64,000 nucleotides of DNA, from NCBI RefSeq assembly GCF_030273125.1, contig NC_081527.1, positions 21,635,809-21,699,808 on the forward strand, written 5' to 3'. This document shows positions 24,238-34,254 of this stretch, one piece after another. Below the pieces are notes generated by a model. The model had not been told where the DNA came from and did not search any database. It saw nothing but the letters and a program-made list of their open reading frames with translations. Positions within the stretch are counted from its first letter, which is position 1. Every line of letters starts with the position of its first letter. Source of the DNA: Centropristis striata. Lineage: Eukaryota > Chordata > Actinopteri > Perciformes > Serranidae. A program made the translations under genes and the position numbers.

Positions 24238-24352
24238 TTTGAGGTGGCCCAATATCCAGATTTGTTTGAAACATATTCACCAACACATCTACCAAATTTC
24301 ATGCTTTTATCACAAAGTGAACGATTGTTCAGCTAATCCGCCCCACTACATT

Positions 24353-25910
24353 CCAATTTAGAGCTATCAAACTTGTTGTGGTTTTTCTTATTGATTGGAT
24401 GTTCAAGGTTTTACCAGCCAATCAGATTTTGGTGTTTGTTTAAGGGTCGGGATTTAACACTGGGTCCAAAATCTGCGTGTGTGCCGTTAGTTCTTTTTCC
24501 CTGCCAACCAGACAGAAGGAAGAGCCGTTGTCCGTCAGAGGAGATACAATGTATTTTACTTTTTAACTGGAGCAGACGACTAGTTTCCTTCACAAAAAGT
24601 ATATTTATTGCATCTTCAAAAAAGGTAAATATTAGCTGTGATGGGTAATTACAGTGAGGTTGTGTTAAATTGTGTGTCGCCAGCTTCTCGCTCGCGACTG
24701 TGCCGTTTATTAATATTAGCAAATTGCTATCGTCATGTTAACTTATTGTTTATGAAACTGCTAGCGCTAATGTTATTTAAAAAAATGATGCATGGACATT
24801 TAGTGGACTTTAATCTTCTAAAAGGAGACGACAGCTGACGAGAGGGAGACCCATGCTGGCCGCAGTGTTTCCAGAGAGAGGACCTTTTGTGTTCTCTGGT
24901 TTTCTTCAACCGCCGTTTTGTTCCCCTGCTTGCCATTGGGATTGCTGACTCATTTCTACCGACGTGAGGACGCCATATTGTTCTAACTGTTTCTAAGGAA
25001 CCCCGGGAAAACAGCAAGTATCAGGCCTGCAACGGTTATTTTGGGTATTTTGTGTTTTGCCGGCTTTTTTTTTGGTTATACATTTATTGTGTGTGTGTGG
25101 TACCACAGGTAAACAAATTGATATATATATATATACATATATGTATATATAATGTTTATATAATGTTTATATAAAGTGTTAACAATTTTGGTTTGGGATT
25201 AAATTACAGGTTGGTGATAAGTGTATTGGCTGAAGCAAATTTAAAAGGTATAAAGGTATTGTGAATTGAAAGGTAACTAAATTAAATTTGGAAACTGAAT
25301 GTTTGATTTAAAGGTTATTTGATTGAACTGAAGGTTTTTTCAAAAGGAAATCTGTATCTGTGAACTCAGATTTATAAGCTGTGACCCAAATAATTTATTT
25401 ATTTACTTTTACATTATCAACTATTTATTTTGTGAATAAAATCCTGATACAGGAACTTGGATTTAAAGTACAGTTGTTTGTGTCCTTTGATTTTAATTAA
25501 ATGTTTTGAAAGTGTTGTGGTTAAGAACGCAGTTATAAAATAGGAATATAAATAACTGAGAATCAAATGAACTCAGGCCCCCTTCTATTGAAAAGCAGAC
25601 AGTAAGATAGGTTGTTGGAAAAATAAGTCAGCTTTAATACATAGAATAGGGGTTACAAAAGTAATAATAGGGAACTAGAACTTACAGGTTACTGAATGAA
25701 GACAGAATGAGGACAGACAGAACACTGCTGTGTAAATGTACTGTTTAGTTGCAGCTGAGCCAACAATCTAAAGTAATAAAACAGGTACTGTAACCTGTAA
25801 TGAGTAACTGACAACAGATCTGGAGCACTGGGAAAGTACCGGTGCCACTGATCCAGAGGGTTGACACAGTCTGTGCCAGTCTGGCTCAGATTCAGCTCTG
25901 TACTGTACTG
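24353..25910. other. Intergenic, no gene seen
   Basis: No recognisable exon or transposase. A (TA)n-like palindromic tract lies near 25120-25150. Confidence 0.4.
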
Positions 25911-26081
25911 TACTGTACAGATACTCCAAACAAGCTGATGGGAGCCATTATTTCTTCTAACATCCAGAGCACCTGCAGAGTCTTCTCTTGTTAACTGTCT
26001 GGATGAGATGTTGCTGCAGAGACAGACTCTGTGCTGCGAGGCCCACAGTGACAGGAAACACTCAGTCTGTGTACAAAAACC
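25911..26081 (+). pseudogene. Family A V-segment relic with intact RSS
   Basis: The stretch 25915-25958 matches the CDR1/FR2 start of family A V exons (ACAGATACTCCAAACAAGC then GATTATTTCTTCT-like). About 50 unrelated bases follow. The FR3 end (GCTGCAG.GACAGACTCTG) then resumes but has lost the codons for YYC. The RSS is preserved: CACAGTG at 26044-26050, a 22 bp spacer and ACAAAAACC at 26073-26081. It is the most upstream trace of the V array, about 3 kb before V1. Confidence 0.75.
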
Positions 26082-26304
26082 TTCAGCTCTTCCCTTCATT
26101 AGAAACAGTGCAGTGAGTCATTAATAATAGATTTGGGGTTGCTGTTGGAGCCGTTTGCTCTGTGTGGACCATAGTCCTCCAGGGTTTCCTGTCCTGGGCT
26201 TTCATTACAGCTGTTTCCACGTCAGCCCACTGATTCCAGCCTGTCTTTCCTGGTCTTTGGGGAAACATTTATAGACCTGCCTGAGTGTGTTGTTGATATA
26301 TTAC

Positions 26305-28719
26305 TAGAGGTGTGAATCCCCAAAGGCCCAACGATACGATTTTATCCCGATAATTAAGTCACAATACGAATTTATTGCGACTTTAAGCATTTTGCAATAT
26401 GGTGAGTATTGATACAATATATTGAGATTTATCTGTTTAACTGCATTTTTTGTCCACAAAATTAAATTCAATCAAGAATTGTTTTGTCCAATCAGAGAAA
26501 ATTCTCAATTAAATTCAATCAAGAATTGTTTTGTCCAATCAGAGAAAATTCTCAGTGTATTCATCTCACTTCAGTCTTTTTATTTCTTCACAATGACAGT
26601 CAAACTCACAGCCTGAAGTATTCAGTCAAACTGAACTGAACTGATATCAAGCATGTATGGACGACAACAACTGCAGCATTTTATCAAACTCTCACAAACA
26701 ACAAGCTTCACTGCTCTCAATTTTTATTGAATGGAACATAAAAAAAAAACTGCCAAATTTGCAGCGTTGTTTTGACAACTTCTCGAAACGATATCCTAAC
26801 CACATGGTGCCAATAGATTCCTTAGATCCAGTGTTTCCCACAGACCAGGTAGCAATGTGTGGTGCTCCACTGACACCGGTGGGTGAATCGAGTGTCGCAG
26901 TGTGGTGGAGTCGGTCATCGGGTGGATGCAGCGGGCGGTGTTCAACACTTTCTGAAGCTGCCACATGAAAAAAACTGTTTCTATTGTTCTTCAGAGTCAC
27001 CTGCTGAGACACTATAAAGCTACAGCATTTCAGTTCAATCTTACTTCTTTAAAAGTAAGTTATTTAAGAGAAGACAACTAAAAACATTTTTACCAGAACC
27101 CTGCCTGGTTTCATTCCTCACCCCAACTAGTTCAATCTTTAGATTCTGTGACAGGAATGATTTGCACAAAACAACTTCAATTGGAGGTTTTTATTTCAAA
27201 TAATTAACTTAAGACCTACCTCAACCAATAACCTGTTCTAACTATTTTGGTAAAATAATGTAAAAAATAAAATATATGAAGACAAATAAAATAAAGAAAA
27301 TAAACAAACTACCTAAGGAACAAAGCCTGATTCAGATTCTTTTTAGGTTCTTATACTGTAGCCTATTTAGTGCACAGCTTCATGTCCTATCAGAACACCT
27401 AATTTTTCTTGGCTTCCTGAAAAACAACTCAAGAGCTCTACATAAGGGACCTCCTTGGGTTCAGGCCCATTTATGGATAGTCTTGCTTGAGAAACAGCAA
27501 AAAAACAGCCACAGACAAATCAGAATTAAAATAGGCTACATTCCCCACTCGTTTTTTTATTTATTTAAAGTCTAAACTTCTCTGTTTCCACCTCACCTGT
27601 TGTTTCCGCAGCTGCCTGTCTTACAGGAGCATTTTGTCTGCTGTCCTCTATTTCTCCCTGAGCACCACTGTTTGATGCCTATAGAACATTCAGATAAATT
27701 AACGTTTACGAGCCATTTGACTGTTCAACTTTGTTTCACCTCCTCATGCTGCTCCTTGTCCTCTTGACAAGGCCGTTTTTGCCGTGAAAAAAAACTTTCA
27801 ATACTCATCTGGATTAAAGCAGGAAACATTCAGAAAAACTACTGATAACTACAACAATAATAATATTCATAATAACTTAAAAAATGTGGTCTATTCTTTT
27901 TGATTTGACTGTGCGCATAGTAGTCTACTCTATCCCCTCAAATATTAGGGCTGTAAAGTCCTAAATTCTTTAAATATATCACTTTATTATCATTTTAAAC
28001 CTTTTTAGGTGAGAAAGTAACCGTTTAGATCCCCAGTGCGTCGTTACTTTGTCTAAATACCAGTTGTTTACAATTTTGTTCGGACGAATTCGGCGCTACT
28101 CAAGCTAGCCGTCGTGAGCAACGCACTTCCAGTTACATTCACAAAAATAAAACGCCCGTTGCCCTTTATAACGTTAGAATTTGTGCTTTTACTTTGAAAA
28201 CAGGAAGCGAACCTACCCTCGATGTAGCTAGCTTGAAGCAGCCGCTTTGACTGCTCTCGTCCGTTAACGGCATTTAAGGAAACCATTCAATATGCCTTAA
28301 CGTTACCGGAGAGTCTTGACAGCTCTGAGACCGGCCCGGTTCATTGTAACATTTATTTATTGATGTGAATGTGGTGTTTTCTGTGTGTTGGCTAACGTTA
28401 CAGACGTTACAGTTTTTTTAATCCCCTAGAGAGGAAAAAAAAAACAGAATCATTTTGTGGCGGTCGGTCTCTATTCTGTGGCGGTGCGCCACAGAATGGT
28501 CTGTGTGGGAAACACTGAGATCTTTTCGTATCATGTGATACCAGTATCTCTAGTATATTCCTAAAAGAGAGCCTGCTACGGCCTCTGGAAAAAACAAAAA
28601 CACAAATACTGACGATGACGGAACACTAAACATCGATACTTGCCGGCCATGTATCGATTTAATATTACCACGCAAAATATCGCAATATTATATTGTATCG
28701 ATTTTTGTCCACACCTCTA
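26305..28719. mobile_element. hAT-type element (outer)
   Basis: Terminal inverted repeats TAGAGGTGTG (26305) and CACACCTCTA (ending 28719) are flanked by identical 8-bp duplications TATATTAC (26297-26304 and 28720-28727), diagnostic of hAT insertion. The subterminal regions carry the CGATAC and ATCGATA words often seen in such fish elements. No intact transposase. It is interrupted by a second element. Confidence 0.9.
26829..28517. mobile_element. Second element nested in the hAT
   Basis: Ends CAGTGTTTCCCACAGACCA (26829) and TGGTCTGTGTGGGAAACACTG (28517) are inverse copies of about 20 bp. The flanks share AGATC (26824-26828 and 28518-28522), a 5-bp target duplication. The termini resemble hAT-like elements, but the 5-bp duplication is shorter than the usual 8. 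No complete transposase frame is seen in 1.69 kb. It inserted after the outer element did. Confidence 0.85.
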
Positions 28720-28904
28720 TATATTACTATCTTGATCTCTGACCTGAAGATAGCCCAGAACTGATGAATGTTTGTACTTTCATCATTGTGGTGTTGGTTG
28801 TTCACCATGTCTCTGATCCGTAGAGCAGCCCAGGCTTGATCTTAGAGCTGGAGAGTCTGATATCCTGGAGCTCCAAATGTTCTACAGCTTGTCAGTGAAA
28901 ACCC

Positions 28905-29022
28905 AATTCTTCTTGCAGCTGGTTTATTACTGGTGTTCCAGACCTTTCTGCAGCTGAGTGACCAATGATCATCTCGAGCTGGTCCAAAATGCTGCTACCA
29001 GTCTGTTAACCAGGAGGAAGTG
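28905..29022 (+). repeat. LINE ORF2 C-terminal relic upstream of V1
   Basis: 28970-29018 translates as LQLVQNAATSLLTRRK-like, matching the LQLVQNAAARLLTR motif near the C-terminal end of fish L2/Rex-type LINE polymerases. The same relic precedes V2, V5, V9, V12 and V15, abutting the conserved V promoter block. Confidence 0.65.
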
Positions 29023-29168
29023 TAACTGAGAGAAGAGAAAATACAGATCTAAGAGGAGATGGAGAGATTCAGGGAGGAGCTAAACTGTGACTGAACTATA
29101 GAAGAGAGAGGAACTTCTATATTCAACAGAGTTCAATACACAAACCATCAACATTACCTTTATTCAAC
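29023..29168 (+). promoter_or_regulatory. Conserved family A V promoter block (V1)
   Basis: About 145 bp directly upstream of the leader ATG is strongly conserved before family A genes: AGAGGAGATGGAGAGATTCA, GGAGGAGCTAAACTGTGACT, ACTATAGAAGAGAGAGGAAC and CAACAGAGTTCAATACACAA. Equivalent blocks lie at 31223-31372 (V2), 34105-34254 (V4), 37955-38103 (V6), 41425-41574 (V9), 48527-48636 (V12), 51175-51306 (V14, shortened) and 52370-52498 (V15). ACTATAGAA is the only TATA-like word. Conservation beyond coding sequence suggests the promoter travels with the cassette. Confidence 0.6.
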
Positions 29169-29627
29169 ATGCTGACACTGCAGAATTGTATGTTTTCTCT
29201 ACTGGTTCTATCCATTCTAACAGGTACATTACATTCTACATTTAAAAAAAACGTTTGACTTCATGTTTCATGAACTTTATTAATACCTAGGGAATTTTGT
29301 AACATAATATATAACAGAGTTATTTTTTCTTTCAGGTGTCAGCTGTCAAGAACTCACTCCAGAGAAGACAGAAGAGTTTAGTTTAGATGGCAGGACTGTT
29401 ACTCTGTCCTACAGATACTCCAAACAAGCTGATACAAATGATTATTTCTTCTGGTATCGACAATATCCAGGAAACCCACCACAGTTCCTGATCCTTCACT
29501 TTGGGACAAAGAATGAAACAAAGTCTGGACTGTCTGTTAATGTGAGGAAGGATAAAACCCATCTGGATATGCAGATCTCCTCTGCTGCAGTGACAGACTC
29601 TGCTGTGTACTACTGTGCTGTGAGGCC
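29169..29627 (+). CDS. TCR alpha/delta V segment V1 (family A)
   Basis: Leader exon 29169-29223 (hydrophobic, 18 codons plus 1 nt, donor CAG|GTACAT), intron, V exon 29336-29627 opened by TTTCAG|GT. The leader's last G plus GT makes Gly, giving GVSCQELTP at the start of the V region. FR2 Trp is in FFWYRQYPG and the second Cys is in DSAVYYCAV. Residue 23, normally Cys, is Tyr (VTLSYRYS). The frame is open to the heptamer. As a germline V it would join to D/J segments in developing T cells to form the antigen-binding domain of an alpha or delta chain. Assignment to TRA/TRD rather than TRG rests on V-sequence likeness; no J or C is present to prove it. Confidence 0.92.
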
Positions 29628-29666
29628 CACAGTGACAGGAAAACACCAAAACTCTGTACAAAAACC
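29628..29666 (+). other. 23-RSS of V1
   Basis: Heptamer CACAGTG 29628-29634, spacer 23 bp, nonamer ACAAAAACC 29658-29666. It is the only array member of families A or B with 23 rather than 22 bp, owing to one extra A. A CTCF-like word, CCACTAGAGGGAG, starts at 29701. Confidence 0.95.
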
Positions 29667-29950
29667 TTTGGAGCAAAGACAACACAATACTCCACAACAT
29701 CCACTAGAGGGAGTCACACACTTCAACTATAGCTGATGATACATTGTAGATTTTGTTGTGGAGGAGATAATAACTAAACTAAGAACTAAAATAAAACAGA
29801 CTGAAGGACAGTCATATTGAAAGAGCACCAATGAAACCCTGAAGGTAACTGCTGAAATATGAAACCATTTTATTAAAGATTGGAATCAGGTATTTCCATG
29901 AAGTGGTTGGTATCTCAAGGTTTGATCTTTTTTTTTGTTTTATAAAATAA

Positions 29951-30162
29951 GTTTCTCTGTTCTGTCAGGCTGTGACTTCTTGTGGTGTATGACAGGGTTC
30001 AATCATAGGTCCTCTAATTTTCTATTTATATGTTGTCTGTAGATCAATGGACCTATAAAGTCAATAAAAACTTTCACTCGTTTTGCTGACAGTATGTAAA
30101 TACACATTTTATTAAACCCAATTCTTATTGCAGCTGGTTTATTTCTGGTGTTCCAGACCTTT
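29951..30162 (+). repeat. LINE reverse-transcriptase relic after V1
   Basis: 29970-30010 encodes SCGV-QGSIIGPLIF-like sequence, matching the GVPQGS(V/I)LGPLLF motif of non-LTR reverse transcriptases, with one stop. It is followed by AT-rich sequence and the start of the LINE C-terminal relic, which is cut at 30162 by an insertion. Confidence 0.65.
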
Positions 30163-31152
30163 CTTAGCCTGGCTAACACCAGACTAATCACAAATTAGAT
30201 TAGTCTGGAAACCAGCCATTCATTTTTCTGTAGAGGAGGCGTGGTTTACGATCCTCCAGAACCATTTATTGGACGCTAAGAATGTCTATCAAAAGCGTCT
30301 GTAAGTAGCACTTAGCCAATCGTATCAGTTATTACCAAATAACGTATGTAGAGCGACAGAAATTTATGTTTACATAGCCAGGCTAGCCTTCTAGCATCTT
30401 TACTTTGAGACTAAAATGCTCAGTTGTGCTTCTGCAACGTTTTTCTGCAGCATGTTGTGGCTCTGGCTGCTCACCGTCTACCGGCGGTGTGTGTGTGTGT
30501 GTGTGTGTGTGTCTGTGAGAGAGTGTTGCTTGCTGCTTTGCTTCTCCAGTTCTCACTTTCTGCAAGATTATTTATTTTCAACCTTATTTCCCCCTCATGT
30601 CATTCAGCCACACACATCCACTGATTTTATGGGCAATAGACAAGCTGCTGCGGGTCTCTGGGCGGCTCCGCTGTCCCCCGGCTCGTAGCGAGATCACCGG
30701 CGTTACAGCAGCGAGCGGTAGCGGGGCTAGTAGAGTCGCTAGTGGCGGGGCTAGTAGCGGGGCTAGTGGCAGCACTAGTAGCGGGGCTAGTAACGGCGCT
30801 AGTGGCGGGGCTATTTGGTAGATTAGGCTTTGGCCAAATCCTGTCGGAAGCAAGGGTAAATCATCCTTTTTCGCGGTGAAACAAGAGTGTAAAGTCAATT
30901 GTTGTTCTTTTAAAATCAACTGTCGCTCTAAACTATTTAAAACGCCGTCAGCTAGATCGAAAGAGAGTTTCATGTCTGCTGCCATCTGTCGAGTAGTACG
31001 CGTCACCGTCTTGCTGTCCCTTCCCGTTCTGTGATTGGATCCCTAAAACAGGGCTAAGAAACGGCCCTGGTTGCCAGATGGGATGGAGGTTTGAAATGAA
31101 ATTCGAGCGTGCAAAGCAGTACGGGTATACCCAGACTAGACTACTACTTTCT
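30163..31152. mobile_element. ~1 kb insertion splitting the LINE relic
   Basis: Compared with the homologous sequence before V5 and V9, about 990 bp is inserted between CCAGACCTTTCT and GAGTGACCA. The left end (TAGCCTGGCTAACACCAGAC) and right end (ACCCAGACTAGACTAC) are loosely inverse, and TTTCT on both sides may be a target duplication. It contains a (GT)n tract (30488-30512) and a GC-rich minisatellite. No coding function assigned. Confidence 0.6.
30710..30815. repeat. GC-rich minisatellite
   Basis: About seven imperfect copies of a GGGGCTAGTAGC / GGCGCTAGTGGC-type unit of 12-15 bp. Open frames across it read as alternating Ser/Gly/Ala on one strand and Leu/Ala/Pro on the other, and are not credible proteins. 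Confidence 0.8.
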
Positions 31153-31222
31153 ACTGTTGAGTGACCAGTAAACACCTCCAGCTGGTACAAAATGCAGCTA
31201 CCAGTCTGTTAACCAGGAGGAA
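31153..31222 (+). repeat. LINE C-terminal relic, right half, before V2
   Basis: Resumes the relic interrupted at 30162: a QLVQNAATSLLTRRK-like frame ending at the V2 promoter block. Confidence 0.6.
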
Positions 31223-31372
31223 GTGAAACTGACAGAAGGGGAAAATACAGATCTAAGAGGAGATGGAGAGATCCAGGGAGGAGCTAAACTGTGACTGAAC
31301 TATAGAAGAGAGAGGAACTTCTATCTTCAACAGAGTTCAATACACAAACCATCAACATTACCTATATTCAAC

Positions 31373-31836
31373 ATGCTGACACTGCAGCACTGTGTGTTTT
31401 CTCTGATGGTTCTATCCATTCTAACAGGCTCGTTACATTCAGGATTTTTGAAAATCTGTTTCATTTTACTGTTTAATGAATGTGATTAATTTCATGAGAG
31501 TTTTATAACATAGTAAACTGTAAAACTCTTTTCTCTTCCGTTAGGTGTCAGCTGTGAAGAACTCACTCCACTGAAGACAGAAGAGTTCAGTTTAGAAGGC
31601 AGCACTGTTACTCTGTCCTACAGATACTACAAAGAAGCAACTGGGAGCGATTATTTCTTCTGGTATCAACAATATCCAGGAAACCCACCAGAGTTCCTCA
31701 TCTTTCACTTGGGGACAAAGAATGAAACAAAGTCTGGACTGTCTGTTAGCGTGAGGAAGGATAAAACCCATCTGGATCTGCAGATCTCCTCTGCTGCAGT
31801 GACAGACTCTGCTGTGTACTACTGTGCTGTGAAGCC
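31373..31836 (+). CDS. TCR alpha/delta V segment V2 (family A)
   Basis: Leader 31373-31427, V exon 31545-31836 (acceptor TTAG). Open reading frame with WYQQYPG in FR2, KSGLSV in FR3 and DSAVYYCAVKP at the end. Tyr replaces Cys23 (VTLSYRYY). The leader donor reads ACAG|GCTCGT, a GC instead of the GT found in all sister genes. GC donors can be used but less efficiently, so expression may be lowered. V2 is followed 261 bp later by the V3 leader, forming an A-B pair. Its downstream flank and nonamer are of the 'paired' type (ACAAAAACA). Confidence 0.88.
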
Positions 31837-31874
31837 CACAGTGACAGGAAACACCAAAACTCTGTACAAAAACA
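31837..31874 (+). other. RSS of V2
   Basis: CACAGTG 31837-31843, 22 bp spacer, nonamer ACAAAAACA 31866-31874. CTCF-like CCACTAGAGGGCC at 31941-31953, 67 bp after the nonamer end. Confidence 0.95.
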
Positions 31875-31953
31875 CAAGCTGACACACTGACAAGCTGCTG
31901 GAAGCCTTTTCTCCACACTGTTGTACTGAAGGTTTTACCTCCACTAGAGGGCC

Positions 31954-32097
31954 ACATTGTCAAGTAGGCGGTGCACTACTTCTGTACTGTGTTCAACCAT
32001 TCAGTCAATAATAAGTGCTGCTGTGACGAGAACAATTCTCAGACTGAATGTTGAACATCAGCTAGTTCCTCCTGTTGATTTAAACCTTGTTGTAGAG
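31954..32097 (+). promoter_or_regulatory. Conserved family B/E V promoter block (V3)
   Basis: A ~145 bp block (AAGTAGGCGGTGCACTACTT, AACCATTCAGTCAATAATAA, GAACAATTCTCAGACTGAAT) is conserved before the leaders of V3, V5 (35842-35985), V10 (42156-42299), V16 (53069-53212), V18 (56560-56703) and V20 (60059-60202). The V10 and V20 segments are of another V family, so promoter plus leader behaves as an exchangeable module. Confidence 0.6.
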
Positions 32098-32732
32098 ATG
32101 GAACATTTGCTGTGGATTATTCTTGCTGCTCTTTTCTTTGGTAAGATACAAACAGCAACATGTTTATTTTCTCAGCATTTTTCACAAATACCTGAGCTGT
32201 GACTGCTTTTAATGTCTTTCACAGAAAAATGAAACGGATCATTTATGATTGCATCTAATAACTTCTAAATAACTTTTATATGGTTTAATCTGACGTCAGA
32301 CAGAAGTCAGCGAATATCCAGATTATTCTACATGTCTGTTTCTGACTCTCTGGCTAGGTAACTCTCTAAAACTACTGATTGTTCTACTTCATTGATTCAT
32401 CTCTTCCTCTGCATGTTCTCTTCTTCCCCAGAGTGTAAAGGAGAAGACAAGGTGATCCAGCCAACAAGAGCTATCATCTCTACTGAAGAAGAGACAGTTA
32501 CACTTGACTGTACTTTTGATACCAGTGCTTCATTCCCGTATTTGTTTTGGTACAAACAAGAAGCAAATGATTTCCCAAAGTACATGCTGAAGTTTGTATC
32601 AAACAAAATATATAAAGCTCCACAGTTCCAGGAAGACAAATTTGATGCTACAATCAACAAGACATCAGTTCCTCTGAAGATCCAGAAGCTTCAGCTGTCT
32701 GACTCTGCTGTGTACTACTGTGCTCTGCAGCC
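32098..32732 (+). CDS. TCR alpha/delta V segment V3 (family B)
   Basis: Leader 32098-32140 (MEHLLWIILAALFFG, donor GTAAGA), intron 291 bp, V exon 32432-32732 (acceptor CCCCAG). The mature region starts ECKGEDKVIQP. Both Ig cysteines are present (VTLDCTFD and DSAVYYCAL), with LFWYKQE in FR2 and SVPLKIQKLQLSDSA in FR3. Open frame to the heptamer. Looks functional. The FR3 end from GACTCTGCTGTG onward is nearly identical to family A, unlike the rest of the exon. Confidence 0.92.
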
Positions 32733-32770
32733 CACAGTGACAGGAAACACCAAAACTCTGTACAAAAACC
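32733..32770 (+). other. RSS of V3
   Basis: CACAGTG 32733-32739, 22 bp spacer, ACAAAAACC 32762-32770. CTCF-like CCACTAGAGGGAG at 32805-32817. Confidence 0.95.
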
Positions 32771-32819
32771 TTTGGAGCAAAGACAACACAATACTCCACA
32801 ACATCCACTAGAGGGAGTC

Positions 32820-34100
32820 ACAAACTTTTGTTTTTTTAGAAAGATATTTTAAAATAAGCTCAAAAGATGCAACCAAAGTCAGAGAGGCTGCCACCAACAT
32901 CTTCCTTTCTCTCCACTGCTGTTTAATCTTTAAACATTACATTACATTCATCTAGTTGATGCCTGTATGGACTAGAGTGAGTCACACTGTAAATATATTG
33001 ATGATAGAGTCTAGTCTAGAACTTTGTCATAGTGGTTTGCTATGAGGCAAGATGTCCGCCTCAGCTATCCAACTCGCCACATGGCTTGAAGACAAAGAGC
33101 CGTACTAACAAGGATGGTGGAGAGGGAGAAGTTCTTTGAGTTCCTCTTTAGAGTTGTATGTCTATGTCTGAAGACAATTCTGAGCTTTTTTTATGTGATT
33201 CAATGTGCCAGGTTAAAAGGGATTAGTTAATTGAGTTAAGTTGCATGCACGACCTTGTGTCTGTGAGAAGACGAACATTCAACATTAACTGGTGTGGCAA
33301 AGCCTAATACCAATAACCTGCACAGATATCACAACAATAATACTGTACAAGACACATTAAATCAAGTTATTGATTACAGGTGAAATCTTGTACTAAGCCA
33401 TTGTTTGCTGCAATCTCAAACGACGCCCAGGATGTTACCAGTCCACAATAGGAGGATTGTGAAGAAAGGCACAGAGAAAGAGCTGGAGAGTTGGTTGTTG
33501 GTGGAGCCCAGCAGTCCATTGCTGGGTGTGGTTGCACACTGTTCACTGCTGGTTTCCAAGTTGAGTTGTTTGGTACACACCACTCTTTAAAGCAGTTGAT
33601 ATACCTTTTACCGTGGCCTTGGGCTGAGTGCTGTTGGTTTGTGTTGATTAATGAAAATTAAATTGTATTCATTTATTATATTAAGTCTTGATGCACAGCT
33701 TTGGTTTGGCTATGTCCGCATAGGACTCAAGCAGGAAAATCAGATAGCAGTCGGGGGAGGGTGGACTATGTGCCTTCAGAACCTCTTATCTCTGGAGAAA
33801 AGTCTCAGCAGGAGGCCCCAAGTCTGTCCTCTAACCGATGATGTTATCAGACATATCTAGGGGTCCTGAAATTATAAAACTTAACTTGATTTCTGGGAGA
33901 TGGAGTTTGGGGGTTTGTGTCCTCAGTTGGAAAACAAAGGGATCCAGAATGTTGTTTCCTTTACATTCAAACCAGTCCAGTTTGTACAAATTAGCAAAGT
34001 CATTCTGTGGCATACCAGTGGACCCAACAGTATTGTCAGCACAAAATCAAACAATTATATTAATTCATCAATAGTATTCATGTTTCAGAGATTAAAGTAG
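32820..34100. repeat. Spacer duplicated at 50.2-51.2 kb
   Basis: No V here. About 33460-34100 is homologous to 50236-51165 (shared words GGTGGAGCCCAGCAGTCC, ACCGTGGCCTTGGGCTGAGT, TCAGCAGGAGGCCCCAAG). The later copy carries a SINE-like insertion. Open frames across it are not conserved as proteins. Confidence 0.6.
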
Positions 34101-34254
34101 AGGAAGTGTAACTGAGAGAAGAGAAAATACAGATCTAAGAGGAGACGGAGAGATTCAGGGAGGAGCTAAACTGTGACTGAACTATAGAAGAGAGAGGAAC
34201 TTCTGTATTCAACAGAGTTCAATACACAAACCATCAACATTACCTTTATTCAAC

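Larger units (their letters stand above)
21639..24347. mobile_element. 2.7 kb composite foldback element with ~330 bp inverted arms
   Basis: The left terminus AGTGGGGCGGATTAGCT (21639) mirrors the right terminus AGCTAATCCGCCCCACT (ending 24347). Both are flanked by ACATT (21634-21638 and 24348-24352), a likely 5-bp target duplication. Each arm holds two directly repeated blocks: 21639-21966 plus 21991-22140 on the left, and 23872-24018 plus 24018-24347 on the right. The block TTGGAAAGCCTGATTAGTC and the following GTAAGGATCGTGCATTCATGG resemble the arms of the Tc1 element at 18.6-19.6 kb, so the two families appear related. No transposase frame is visible. Confidence 0.8.

Noticed and set aside
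26083..26268. Minus-strand frame with KAQDRKPWRTMV as a LINE end
   Set aside because: The motif hints at a LINE polymerase C-terminus continuing across the hAT at 28.7 kb, but the match is too short to call.
31592..31963. Long minus-strand open frames antisense to V exons (also near 34600, 38443, 41926, 52707, 56198, 59697)
   Set aside because: They recur only because the V exon itself is repeated; no leader, splice or family resemblance on that strand. Shadows of the real plus-strand V.
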